Shown one piece after another: positions 7,089-15,437 of a stretch of DNA of 64,000 nucleotides. This stretch comes from Streptomyces anulatus (GTDB lineage: Bacteria; Actinomycetota; Actinomycetes; Streptomycetales; Streptomycetaceae). Positions within the stretch are counted from its first letter, which is position 1. The number at the start of each line of letters is the position of its first letter. The position numbers were made by a program, and so were the translations under genes. The notes under the pieces were generated by a model. That model ran no database searches. It was not told the origin of the DNA and worked only from the letters and a program-made list of their open reading frames with translations. The stretch spans positions 434,001 through 498,000 of the forward strand of contig NZ_JOEZ01000016.1 in NCBI RefSeq assembly GCF_000721175.1, read 5' to 3'.

Positions 7089-8543
7089 TCACGCCTCCGC
7101 CGCTGCCGGCCGGTCCCTTTCCGTCAGGAAGTACCCGGCGAGGAGGGCGCCGGCCAGGACCAGGGCGGAGTTCACGAGGATGGCGGTGGAGACGCCGGAC
7201 AGTATCGCCTCGGGCCCCGTCACGGCCCCCGTCCGGGCGGTGACGACCGCGCTCATCACCGGGATGCCGAGGGCGATGCCGACCTGCTGGGTCATCGTCG
7301 CCAGCCCGGTGGCCCGCCCCTGCTCCTCGTCGGGCAGGCCCGAGGTGGCCGTGACCATGAAGCCGACGATCATCAGCATGTTGCCCACACCGCCGACGAA
7401 GGTGGCAGCCAGCAGGAGCCAGATCCAGGAGCCGGACGTGCCGAGGGCGACGAGGGAGAGCGTGGCGCCGGCCTGGACGACCCCGCCCAGCACGATGGCG
7501 CGCCGGTTGCCGAACCGGCCCACCGCCCGCCCGCCGAGCATCCCGCCGAAGACCGTGCCGACGCCCAGCACGCCGAAGGCGAGGCCGGTGGCCAGCGCGG
7601 AGTAGCCGAGGACCTCCTGGAGGTACAGGGTCAGCAGGAACACCAGCGAGGTCTCGGTGACGAAGGCGATCAGCCCGGCGGCGTTGCCCCAGACGACGCT
7701 CCGCCGCTTCAGGATGTGCATCGGGACGAGCGGCGCGGCGGCCCGCTGCTCGATGCGGACGAACGCGGTCAGGAGGACGGCGCCGGCGGCCAGGGCCGCC
7801 AGGGTGGTCGGGGCGGTCCAGCCGGTCTCGCCGGCCTGGGTGAGTCCGAGGACGAGCAGCAGCAGCCCGCCGGTGACGGTGACCGCGCCGGGCACGTCCA
7901 GCCGGGGCCGCCGCTCCGGCCGGGAGTCGGTGATCACGGACGGGGCCAGGACCACGACCAGGGCCGCGACCGGTACGTTGATGAAGAAGGCCCAGCGCCA
8001 GGAGAGCAGGTCCGTCAGGAGGCCGCCGAGGATCGCTCCGGCGGTGAACCCGGCCGACATCAGGGCCCCGTTGAGCCCCAGCGCCCGTTCGCGCAGCGGA
8101 CCCTCCTTGAACGCGGTGGTGAGCAGCGCGAGTCCGGCGGGGGTGACGGCCGCGGTGGCCAGGCCCTGGAGCACGCGGGCGACGAGGAGGACCTCGGGCG
8201 AGGTGGCGAGGCCGCCGAGCGCGGAGGAGAGACCGAGGACGACCATGCCGCCGATGAACAGGTTCTTGCGGCCGACGAGGTCGGCGACGCGTCCGAAGAG
8301 CAGCGTGAATCCGGCGGCGGCGAGCGCGAAGGACGTGGCGATCCACTGGAGGTGGGCGAGGGAGAAACCGAGCCCTTCCCCGACGACGGGCAGCGCCACG
8401 TTCAGGATCGAGAAGTCCACCGCGATCATGAACTGGGAGCCGAGCAGCAGTGCCAGCACGAGCTTCTGGCGTCTCGTCATGCGGGGGCCGGCGACGCGGG
8501 GGACGGCCGTCGGCCCGGTGGATGCGGGAGCGGTACGGGACAT
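7089..8543 (-). CDS. MFS drug exporter (DHA2/EmrB-like)
   Basis: 484 aa with about 14 hydrophobic segments. The family motifs are clear: FMIAVDFSILNVALPVVGEG in helix 1, QWIATSFALAAAGFTLLFGR (helix 2) with motif A GRVADLVGRKN in the first loop, and motif C GALMSAGFTAGAILGGLLTD in helix 5. Such proteins use the proton gradient to expel drugs or secondary metabolites from the cytoplasm. The gene is divergent from a TetR regulator, with an operator palindrome between them, which suggests classic ligand-relieved repression. The substrate is unknown. Confidence 0.9.
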   Translation of the reverse strand: MSRTAPASTGPTAVPRVAGPRMTRRQKLVLALLLGSQFMIAVDFSILNVALPVVGEGLGFSLAHLQWIATSFALAAAGFTLLFGRVADLVGRKNLFIGGMVVLGLSSALGGLATSPEVLLVARVLQGLATAAVTPAGLALLTTAFKEGPLRERALGLNGALMSAGFTAGAILGGLLTDLLSWRWAFFINVPVAALVVVLAPSVITDSRPERRPRLDVPGAVTVTGGLLLLVLGLTQAGETGWTAPTTLAALAAGAVLLTAFVRIEQRAAAPLVPMHILKRRSVVWGNAAGLIAFVTETSLVFLLTLYLQEVLGYSALATGLAFGVLGVGTVFGGMLGGRAVGRFGNRRAIVLGGVVQAGATLSLVALGTSGSWIWLLLAATFVGGVGNMLMIVGFMVTATSGLPDEEQGRATGLATMTQQVGIALGIPVMSAVVTARTGAVTGPEAILSGVSTAILVNSALVLAGALLAGYFLTERDRPAAAEA

Positions 8544-8573
8544 GGCAGGGGTGCCTTCCTGAGCACGGAACGG

Positions 8574-8638
8574 CTTAACGGTTCTATGGTTCCGTTAAGG
8601 TGGTGTCACCGTAACAGGGGAAGCGTTGTTAATGGAAC
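8574..8638. promoter_or_regulatory. Operator for the TetR/MFS divergent pair
   Basis: A palindrome CTTAACGG-N10-CCGTTAAG lies at 8574-8599. The element GTTCCRTTAA occurs three times: inverted at 8575-8584, direct at 8589-8598 and inverted at about 8629-8638. This sits in the 107-bp gap between the divergent MFS and TetR start codons, so the TetR protein probably represses both genes here. Confidence 0.72.
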
Positions 8639-8650
8639 TGGAGACCCGTT

Positions 8651-9277
8651 ATGACTTCTGAAGGTGTCGACGCCGACGGTGCGGAGCCGGGCACCGTGCG
8701 CCCCGGCGGCCGCACCGCACGGGTGCGGGAGGCGGTGCTGCGTGCGGCCGGGGACGCGCTGGTCGAGCACGGTTTCGACGGGCTCGACCTGGCCGACGTC
8801 GCCCGGCGGGCCGAGGTGGGCAAGACGACCGTCTACCGGCGCTGGTCCGCTCCCGCCGGGCTGGTGGCCGACCTGCTCACGGACATGGCCGAGCAGTCGC
8901 TGCCGCGCGCGGACACCGGATCGCTGGCCGGGGACCTCAGGGCCAACGCCCGCCTCGTGGTCCGCACGCTGACCGACCCCCGGCAGGGGCGCCTCTTCGT
9001 GGCCGTCATCGCCGCCGCCACCTGCGACCCACGGGCCGCCGACGCGCTGCACCGCTTCTACGCGGCGCGGATCGGGGAGTGGTCCGGCTGTGTCGAAGCG
9101 GCGGTCGAACGCGGTGAACTGCCCGCGGGCACGGACCCGGGCGAGGTGATCGCGGCGGTGTCGGCGCCGCTGTACTACCGGCTGCTCGCCAGTGGCGCTC
9201 CGCTGGACGAGGGGGCGGCCGACCGCGCCGCCGACGCGGCGGCCGCCGCTGCGCGAGCCGGTGTGTTCGTGCGGTGA
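8651..9277 (+). CDS. TetR family repressor of the adjacent exporter
   Basis: 208 aa. The HTH domain covers residues 20-70: VREAVLRAAGDALVEHGFDG, then LADVARRAEVGKTTVYRRW, which is the standard recognition-helix pattern. The C-terminal ligand domain fits the TetR_C group that follows (LPRADTGSLAGDLRANARLV ... GRLFVAVIAAATCDPRAADA). The start ATG follows GGAG by eight bases. Divergent location and the shared operator indicate local autoregulation and control of the MFS gene. Confidence 0.9.
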   Translation: MTSEGVDADGAEPGTVRPGGRTARVREAVLRAAGDALVEHGFDGLDLADVARRAEVGKTTVYRRWSAPAGLVADLLTDMAEQSLPRADTGSLAGDLRANARLVVRTLTDPRQGRLFVAVIAAATCDPRAADALHRFYAARIGEWSGCVEAAVERGELPAGTDPGEVIAAVSAPLYYRLLASGAPLDEGAADRAADAAAAAARAGVFVR

Positions 9278-9300
9278 TTCGTGCTGCGAGAGGCACTGGA

Positions 9301-9398
9301 ACGCCGGAGGGCTACCGGCTTCGAGGTGCGGGAACGTCTGAGGGCTATCGGCTTCGAGGCGCTGGAAACGCTCGACGGCGACCGGCTTCGAGGTGCCC
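9301..9398. repeat. Three imperfect 33-bp direct repeats
   Basis: The core YCGGCTTCGAGG recurs at about 9315, 9348 and 9382, with related flanks (GGAACGTCTGAGGGCTAT / GGAAACGCTCGACGGCGA). They fill the gap between the TetR gene and the next gene's promoter. Spacing is 33-34 bp, about three helical turns. They could be decayed coding sequence or a regulatory array; I cannot decide. Confidence 0.5.
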
Positions 9399-9423
9399 GA
9401 CGGCAGATCGATAAAGTGCCGGA

Positions 9424-10446
9424 ATGATATTCGGTAAAGCCGGGTTCGGGGGTGCCGTCGCCGACTTCGAGGCCGCGGTGACGGCGCAGGACGCCAAACG
9501 GTCCGGCAAGGCGTTCGTCCGGTTGCAGGAGACGTTCGGGCAGGCCAGGGAGTCGGAGCTGCTGGACGGCGGGCCGCGGCTCGCCGCCGTACTGGAGCAG
9601 GTGCCGCCCGGCCCCCGTGCCGTCGTCGCCGTGCTCGTCGGGGCCTGCGTCGAACGCGGTGCGGACGCCGAGCGCTGCGCCCCGGGGGTGCTGGCCGGGC
9701 TGCGGTGGGCCCTGGAGCACGCCCTGGTGTTCACCGAGGCGTGGGCCGCGACCGGTGGCGGCGCGTTTCCCGCCCCGGACGGCGGCGAGCCGGGCCCGGA
9801 GCTCGTGGAGCGGGCCGGCTCCGACGCCGCCGTCGGCTGGTGGACGCTTCCCCAGTGGGAGATGGCCGCCGTCGCCATGCTGAACCACCCCGGCGTGCGG
9901 CGGGCGGCCGGCTCCCGGGGCGAGGTGCTGCGGCTGCTCGGCGCTGTGGAGCGCGCCTCCGGCCTGGAGCTGAAGTCCCTCGCCCACGCCCTCCTGGTGC
10001 TGGACGACGAACCGCTCGTCGTTCTCCACCGGACGAGCGGCACCGGCTATCTCCTGCGGTTCTCCGGCATCGGGGACAACTTCCAGCTGCACACCCTGCT
10101 CGCCGACGCGCTCATAGGCGGCGGCCATGTGGAGGGCCGCGCGCCCTCACCGCAGGAAGCGGCCGTCTGCCGGGAGACCCCCGGGCAGGTGGACACCGTG
10201 GGCTCCTTCGACCTGGTGGCCCCGGACGGCGGACCGATCTGGAACGAGGGCGCCCCGGCCGACATCCCCGTCGTCGACGGCGTCCGGCTGCTGGTCCTGG
10301 ACGAGCCGTCCTACCGCCGGTCCTGGCCCGCGGGCCGCTTCTTCCCCGGCATGCGCGGGGACGTCCTGCTGGAGCGCGCCCTCGACCCGGAGGAGACGGA
10401 GCGCTGGTACGCCCACGTCTCCCCGGTCAAGGACGCCACCGCCTGA
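9424..10446 (+). CDS. Conserved hypothetical protein, cytosolic
   Basis: 340 aa. I do not recognise a named domain. It has an N-terminal helical half (residues 1-95), then VGWWTLPQWEMAAVAMLNHP (about 140-160), ELKSLAHALLVLDDEPLVVL (about 180-200) and a C-terminal half with GTGYLLRFSGIGDNFQLHTL and WPAGRFFPGMRGDVLLERAL. There is no signal peptide or membrane span. The gene is monocistronic. Its start has no Shine-Dalgarno site but has TAAAGT six bases upstream, consistent with a leaderless mRNA. Confidence 0.78.
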   Translation: MIFGKAGFGGAVADFEAAVTAQDAKRSGKAFVRLQETFGQARESELLDGGPRLAAVLEQVPPGPRAVVAVLVGACVERGADAERCAPGVLAGLRWALEHALVFTEAWAATGGGAFPAPDGGEPGPELVERAGSDAAVGWWTLPQWEMAAVAMLNHPGVRRAAGSRGEVLRLLGAVERASGLELKSLAHALLVLDDEPLVVLHRTSGTGYLLRFSGIGDNFQLHTLLADALIGGGHVEGRAPSPQEAAVCRETPGQVDTVGSFDLVAPDGGPIWNEGAPADIPVVDGVRLLVLDEPSYRRSWPAGRFFPGMRGDVLLERALDPEETERWYAHVSPVKDATA

Positions 10447-10476
10447 ACCGGGCCGCCGGCCTCGGTGCCGCGGTCC

Positions 10477-11331
10477 TCAGCTGATCCGGGCGCCCGTTCC
10501 GCCGACCCGGACCCGGGCGTCGCCCGCGCGCAGTTCGACGGTGAGCGTGCCGGGGCGGCCCATGTCCTCCCCTTGGCGCAGGGTCAGCACGGCCGCATCC
10601 GGTACGAGCCCGAGCTCCCGTGCGTACGCGCCGAACGCCGCGGCCGCCGCGCCCGTCGCCGGGTCCTCGACGACCCCGCCCACCGGGAACGGGTCGCGGA
10701 CGTGGAAGAGCTCCGGTCCCTCGCGCCACACCAGTTGCAGGGTGGTCAGGTCCAGCCGGTGCATCAGCGCTTCGAGGCGCGCGAAGTCGTAGTCCAGGTC
10801 CGCCAGCCGCTCCCGGGTGGCGGCGGCCAGCACCAGGTGCCGGGCCCCCGCGTAGGAGATCCGGGGCGGCAGGGCCGGGTCGAGATCGGTGGCCGCCCAG
10901 TCCAGGGCCGCCAGCGCCTCCGCCAGATCGGCCGCGGTGGTCTCCTCGACCTGCGGGACCACGCTGGTCAGGGTGGCGCGGAGTTCGCCGCCCTCCCGGA
11001 CGACGGAGACCGGCACCTGGCCGGCGGCCGTGGCGAACTCCAGCTCGCCCGGCCCGTCGCGCTCCGCCAGGGCGAGCGCCGTGGCGACCGTGGCGTGGCC
11101 GCAGAACGGCACCTCGGCCTTCGGGCTGAAATAGCGGATCGTGTACGCGCCTTCGCCGGTCCGCCCCGTCAGGAACGCGGACTCGCTGTAGCCCACCTCC
11201 GCCGCGACGGCGAGCATCCGCTCCTCGTCCAGCCCGGAGGCGTCCAGGACGACACCGGCGGGGTTTCCCCCCGCGGGGTCGGCGGAGAAGGCGGTGTAGC
11301 GCAGGACTTCGGGCCCGTGATCAGGTGTCAT
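10477..11331 (-). CDS. PhzF family isomerase/epimerase-like protein
   Basis: 284 aa, the normal length of the family. The diaminopimelate-epimerase-like fold is shown by FSADPAGGNPAGVVL at the N-terminus, the catalytic-glutamate block GYSESAFLTG near 45, FSPKAEVPFCGHATVATALA near 70-90 and DPFPVGGVVEDPATGAAAAA near 225-245. PhzF itself isomerises trans-2,3-dihydro-3-hydroxyanthranilate in phenazine formation. No other phenazine genes are here, so the substrate is unknown. Start ATG 11331 has no clear ribosome site. Confidence 0.87.
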   Translation of the reverse strand: MTPDHGPEVLRYTAFSADPAGGNPAGVVLDASGLDEERMLAVAAEVGYSESAFLTGRTGEGAYTIRYFSPKAEVPFCGHATVATALALAERDGPGELEFATAAGQVPVSVVREGGELRATLTSVVPQVEETTAADLAEALAALDWAATDLDPALPPRISYAGARHLVLAAATRERLADLDYDFARLEALMHRLDLTTLQLVWREGPELFHVRDPFPVGGVVEDPATGAAAAAFGAYARELGLVPDAAVLTLRQGEDMGRPGTLTVELRAGDARVRVGGTGARIS

Positions 11332-11494
11332 GCAGCAGTCAACCGAGCCGCCGCTTCCGCCATTCCCGACCCGGTCCCGACCCCGATCCCGGTACGATGT
11401 ATGACGTACGGCGGGTCGGCGGTACTGCGGCACGACGCGCGAACGGGCTGGTCGCGGCCCCCGGTACCGCGACCAGCCCTCCACGTGCGACCGG

Positions 11495-11578
11495 TCAGTG
11501 GCGGTTCTCGACGCCCTTGTCGGCCTTGGCGGACTTCTTCCAGGAGCAGGAGTCCTGGAGTTCCGCTTGTTCGGTCAC
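11495..11578 (-). CDS. Possible short peptide gene or gene remnant
   Basis: GTG at 11578 opens a 27-codon frame (VTEQAELQDSC then SWKKSAKADKGVENRH, stop TGA 11497-11495) with strongly Streptomyces-like codons. The frame continues upstream to a stop near 11630, so it may instead be the end of a decayed gene. It lies in the 315-bp gap between the PhzF gene and the SDR gene. There is no good ribosome site. Confidence 0.25.
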   Translation of the reverse strand: MTEQAELQDSCSWKKSAKADKGVENRH

Positions 11579-11646
11579 GGGCGGGGAGATGCGCAAATCC
11601 GGTCACATGATGGCCAGTTCGCACCCGCAGGTGATCACGTGCGGGC

Positions 11647-12402
11647 TCAGCCTCGTCCGACGTACGGCATGTTCGTCGCCAGGACCGTGGCGAACTGGAC
11701 GTTAGCCTCCAGCGGCAGTTCGGCCATGTGCAGCACCGTCCGCGCCACGTCGGACGCCGCCATCACCGGTTCCACCGCCAGCTCCCCGCCGGCCTGCAGG
11801 ATCCCGGTCCGCATCCGCTCGGTCATCTCCGTCGCCGCGTTGCCGATGTCGATCTGCCCGCAGGCGATCCGGTAGGGGCGGCCGTCCAGTGACAGCGACT
11901 TCGTCAGCCCGGTGACCGCGTGCTTGGTCGCGGTGTACGCGATCGAGTGCGGGCGCGGCGCGTGGGCGGAGACCGAGCCGTTGTTGATGATCCGGCCGCC
12001 CTGCGGGTCCTGCTCCTTCATCTGCCGGTACGCCGCCTGCGCGCACAGGAACGCACCCGTCAGGTTCACGTCCACGACCGCCCGCCAGTCCTCGGCGGCG
12101 AGGTCCTCCAGCGGTACGCCGCCCGGGCCGAACGCGCCCGCGTTGTTGAACAGCAGGTCCAGCCGGCCGAACCGCTCCCGTACGGCGGTGAAGAGCGCCC
12201 CGACCTCGTCGGCGTCCGTCACGTCCGTGGTGACGCACAGCGCCTCGGTGTCCCCGGCGGCGGCCGCCGTCTCCGCCAGCGGCTCGGCCCGCCGGCCCGC
12301 GAGCGCGAGCGACCAGCCCGCACCCGCGAGGGTGAGCGCGACGGCCCGCCCGATCCCTGATCCCGCACCCGTGACGACGGCGACCTTCTGCTCCGTGTTC
12401 AT
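11647..12402 (-). CDS. Short-chain dehydrogenase/reductase
   Basis: 251 aa, classical SDR. The nucleotide-binding [10 protein letters not shown] is at residues 11-20 and NNAG is near 90. The catalytic Ser-Tyr-Lys set reads [24 protein letters not shown]: Ser near 140, then YxxxK near 153. Arg in AGRRAEP after strand 2 favours NADP(H). The substrate cannot be deduced. The gene is divergent from phoD with a 144-bp gap. Confidence 0.9.
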   Translation of the reverse strand: MNTEQKVAVVTGAGSGIGRAVALTLAGAGWSLALAGRRAEPLAETAAAAGDTEALCVTTDVTDADEVGALFTAVRERFGRLDLLFNNAGAFGPGGVPLEDLAAEDWRAVVDVNLTGAFLCAQAAYRQMKEQDPQGGRIINNGSVSAHAPRPHSIAYTATKHAVTGLTKSLSLDGRPYRIACGQIDIGNAATEMTERMRTGILQAGGELAVEPVMAASDVARTVLHMAELPLEANVQFATVLATNMPYVGRG

Positions 12403-12474
12403 GGCCCGGCAGCGTACGGGACAGGCCGGTGCACAGGGCACGCGGTGCTCATCGACCCGCCATGCGGATGTTGT

Positions 12475-12503
12475 GCACGCGACAACGGTGCGTCGTCGCG
12501 TGC
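12475..12503. promoter_or_regulatory. Inverted repeat in the SDR/phoD divergent gap
   Basis: GCACGCGAC-N11-GTCGCGTGC forms a perfect 9-bp-arm palindrome 43 bp before the phoD start and 72 bp before the SDR start. It could be a shared operator. I see no PHO box (tandem GTTCACC-type repeats), so phosphate control through PhoP is not supported by the sequence here. Confidence 0.45.
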
Positions 12504-12546
12504 GGCTGCCATGAATCCCGACAGCATCCGGGTTGAGGAGGGGCAT

Positions 12547-14214
12547 ATGACAGCCGCACGGACCATCATGACGCCCGATCAGAACGCCCGAGCGACCGAA
12601 CTTGGCACCGCCGCGCGGTTACTCGAACCGGGGGTGGGGCGCCGGCGCTTCCTGACCGCCACCGGAGCCGCCGCCGCGCTCGCCTTCGCCGTGAACCTGC
12701 CCGCCGCCGGCACGGCGAGCGCCGCCGAACTCGACTCCCGACGGATCACCGAGGACCCGTTCACCCTCGGCGTCGCCTCCGGCGACCCGCACCCCGCGTC
12801 CGTCCTGATCTGGACCCGGCTCGCCCCCCGCCCCTACGAGCCGGGCGGCGGACTGCCGGGCGCGCGGGTCGAGGTGCGCTGGGAGGTGGCCCGCGACGAG
12901 CGCTTCCGCCGCATCGAGCGGCGCGGTTCGGTCACCGCCCACCCGGAGTTCGCGCACAGCGTCCGCGCCGAGGTCCAGGGCCTGGACTCCGGCCGGATCT
13001 ACTACTACCGCTTCCGCACCGGCGGCTGGACCAGCCCGGCCGGCCGCACCCGCACCGCCCCGGCCCCCGGAACCCGTAACAGCTCCCTCACCCTGGCCGC
13101 CGTCTCCTGCCAGGCGTACCACGACGGGTACTTCACCGCCCACCGTCACCTCGCCGCCGAGGACGTCGACGTCGTCTTCCACCTCGGCGACTACCTCTAC
13201 GAGTACGCCGTCACCGCCACCGGCGGCGCGCGCGACTACACCGACCGCACCCTCCCCGCGCACTACAACCGGGAGACGCAGAACCTGGAGGACTACCGGC
13301 TGCGCTACGCCCTCTACAAGTCCGACCCGGACCTGCGCGCCGCCCACGCCGCCCACCCCTTCGTCGTCACCTGGGACGACCACGAGACCGAGAACAACTA
13401 CGCCGGCGAGACCCCGGAGAACGACGTACCCCCCGAGGAGTTCCTGCTGCGCCGGGCCGCCGCGTACCGCGCGTACTGGGAGAACCAGCCGCTGCGCACC
13501 CCGCAGCGCCCCACCGGACCCGACATGCGGCTCTACCGCCGCCTGAAGTTCGGGCGGCTCGCCCAGTTCGACATCCTCGACACCCGCCAGTACCGCAGCG
13601 ACCAGGCGTACGGCGACGGCTGGCGCACCCCCGGCCCCGAGTCCGAGGACCCCGCGCGCACCATGACCGGGGCCGCCCAGGAGCGCTGGCTGATCGACGG
13701 CTGGCGCGCATCGGACGCCACCTGGAACGTCGTCCCGCAGCAGGTCACCTTCGCCCGGCGGCGCAACGTGCCCACCGACGCCTACAAGCTGTCCATGGAC
13801 TCCTGGGACGGCTACCCGGCCTCCCGGCAGCGGGTGCTGGCCGGGGCCGAGGCCGCCGGGGTGGACAACCTGATGGTCCTCACCGGCGACGTCCACGTCT
13901 CCTACGCCTTCGACCTCAAGAAGGACTTCGACGACCCCGCCTCGCGGACCGTCGGCACGGAGATCGTCACCACCTCGATCTCCAGCGGCAAGGACGGCGC
14001 GGACCGGCCCGCCAACTGGGAGAACCAGACCCGCGCCAACCCGCACCTGAAGCACTACAACGGGCGGCGCGGCTACGCGCTCGTCACCCTCGGCACGAAG
14101 GAGGCCCGCGCCGACTTCCGTACGGTGGCGGCCGTCACGACCCCCGGAGCACCGTCCGCCACCGCCGCCTCCTTCGTCACGGAGGCGGGCAACCCGGGGC
14201 TCACGCCCGCGTAA
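12547..14214 (+). CDS. phoD: Secreted alkaline phosphatase/phosphodiesterase, PhoD family
   Basis: 555 aa. Tat signal: [19 protein letters not shown] at about residues 31-49, ending near TASAAE. The PhoD N-terminal domain follows ([20 protein letters not shown]), then the metallophosphatase core with [24 protein letters not shown] and [12 protein letters not shown], which carry the metal ligands. PhoD enzymes use Fe3+/Ca2+ and cleave phosphomonoesters and diesters outside the cell; Tat export suits a prefolded metalloenzyme. ATG 12547 follows GAGGAGGGG. The gene ends just before a minisatellite. Confidence 0.92.
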   Translation: MTAARTIMTPDQNARATELGTAARLLEPGVGRRRFLTATGAAAALAFAVNLPAAGTASAAELDSRRITEDPFTLGVASGDPHPASVLIWTRLAPRPYEPGGGLPGARVEVRWEVARDERFRRIERRGSVTAHPEFAHSVRAEVQGLDSGRIYYYRFRTGGWTSPAGRTRTAPAPGTRNSSLTLAAVSCQAYHDGYFTAHRHLAAEDVDVVFHLGDYLYEYAVTATGGARDYTDRTLPAHYNRETQNLEDYRLRYALYKSDPDLRAAHAAHPFVVTWDDHETENNYAGETPENDVPPEEFLLRRAAAYRAYWENQPLRTPQRPTGPDMRLYRRLKFGRLAQFDILDTRQYRSDQAYGDGWRTPGPESEDPARTMTGAAQERWLIDGWRASDATWNVVPQQVTFARRRNVPTDAYKLSMDSWDGYPASRQRVLAGAEAAGVDNLMVLTGDVHVSYAFDLKKDFDDPASRTVGTEIVTTSISSGKDGADRPANWENQTRANPHLKHYNGRRGYALVTLGTKEARADFRTVAAVTTPGAPSATAASFVTEAGNPGLTPA

Positions 14215-14220
14215 GCATCA

Positions 14221-14316
14221 CGCCCGCGCGAAGCCGCGCCCGCGCGAAGCCGCGCCCGCGCGAAGCCGCGCCCGCGCGAAGCCGCGCCCGCGCGAAGCCG
14301 CGCCCGCGCGAAGCCT
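14221..14316. repeat. Six tandem copies of a 16-bp unit
   Basis: The unit CGCCCGCGCGAAGCCG repeats six times without interruption (14221 to 14316); only the last base of the last copy differs. The array starts seven bases after the phoD stop and lies between two convergent genes. The unit resembles the end of the phoD coding sequence (CACGCCCGCG), so the array may have grown from the gene's tail. Confidence 0.95.
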
Positions 14317-14352
14317 CGCGCCCACGTAACGTCTCACGCCCGCGTCAGCGGG

Positions 14353-15348
14353 TCAGCGGTCCGCCGGGTAGCGGACGCCGATGCGGTCCCGCACCGCGTC
14401 GAGCGTCCGCATCACCGCCAGCGAACCCTCCAACGGGACGAGCGGGGACTCCAGCTCGCCCGCCCGCACCGCGCGCATCACCTCGGCGGCCTCGTACTGC
14501 ATGCCCGAGAGCCCCAGCGGGCCGGGACCCGACGTGATCGTCTCCGGCTCCTTCCCCGCCCGCCGCAGGACGAAGTGGTCCGGGTGGAAGAAGTCGCGCG
14601 GGATGTCGATCCGCCCGGCCGTGCCGATCACGGTCGCCGCCGTCGGGTGGTGGCCGACGATCGAGCAGGACAGCAGCGCGGTCGCGCCCGAGTCCCAGCC
14701 GAGCAGCATCCCTGTGTTCAGGTCGACGCCCTCCGGGGAGAGCAGCGCGTCCGCCTGCACCCGGTCCGGCTCGCCGAGCAGCAGATGCGCGAACGACACC
14801 GGGTAGACCCCGAGGTCCAGCAGCGCCCCGCCGCCCAGGCCCGGATCGCGCAGCCGGTGCCCCGGAGCGAAGTCGCCCGCGAAGCCGAAGTCCGCCTGTA
14901 CGGTACGGACCTCGCCGATCGCCCCGTCCCGTACCAGCTCGGTCAGCCGGCGGACCACCGGGTTGACGTAGGTCCACATGGCCTCCATCAGGAACAGGCC
15001 GCGTTCCCGGGCCAGCGCCACCAGTTCCCCCGCCTCCCGGCTGTTGAGCGTGAAAGCCTTCTCGCACAGCACATGCCTCCCGGCCTTCAGCGCCAGCCCG
15101 GCCGCCGCGTGGTGCGCCGAGTGCGGCGTGGCCACGTACACCACGTCCACCTCGTCGTCGGCGACGAGCTCCGCCCAGCTGCCGTAGGCCCGCCCGATCC
15201 CGTGCCGCTCGGCGAAGGCCCGCGCCGAGGCCTCCGTCCGGGAGGCCACCGCCACCACCTCGGCGTCGGGCAGTTTCCGCACGTCCGCCGTGAAGGTCGC
15301 GGCTATGCCGCCCGTCGCCAGAACACCCCAGCGCACCGTCCCACCCAT
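14353..15348 (-). CDS. Gfo/Idh/MocA family oxidoreductase
   Basis: 331 aa from ATG 15348 (GGGGTGG upstream); the frame stays open to 15387. The Rossmann start VRWGVLATGGIAATFTADV is followed by DVVYVATPHSAHH and the family EKAFTLN motif (EKP-like, with the active-site lysine) near residue 95. The C-terminal half holds LGGGALLDLGVYPVSFAHLL, the substrate-domain signature with the GVY/H segment. Such enzymes oxidise sugars, inositols or trans-dihydrodiols with NAD(P). The substrate is unknown. Confidence 0.9.
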   Translation of the reverse strand: MGGTVRWGVLATGGIAATFTADVRKLPDAEVVAVASRTEASARAFAERHGIGRAYGSWAELVADDEVDVVYVATPHSAHHAAAGLALKAGRHVLCEKAFTLNSREAGELVALARERGLFLMEAMWTYVNPVVRRLTELVRDGAIGEVRTVQADFGFAGDFAPGHRLRDPGLGGGALLDLGVYPVSFAHLLLGEPDRVQADALLSPEGVDLNTGMLLGWDSGATALLSCSIVGHHPTAATVIGTAGRIDIPRDFFHPDHFVLRRAGKEPETITSGPGPLGLSGMQYEAAEVMRAVRAGELESPLVPLEGSLAVMRTLDAVRDRIGVRYPADR

Positions 15349-15437
15349 GCCCGCCACCCCAGCCCGCCCGATGAAGGTATCGACCACTCCGGTCGAGCTG
15401 AGAGCATAGATGCGGATTCAACGATGTGGAGAAGAGA

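Noticed and set aside
6819..8654. A 611-codon plus-strand frame opposite the MFS gene
   Set aside because: Composition is Gly/Asp/Glu/Arg-rich with no fold; it mirrors the transporter coding strand.
12420..12546. PHO box upstream of phoD
   Set aside because: I looked for tandem GTTCACC-type heptamers and found none; only an unrelated inverted repeat is present.
14221..14316. Riboswitch or attenuator after phoD
   Set aside because: It is a simple tandem repeat between convergent gene ends, with no leader position relative to any gene.
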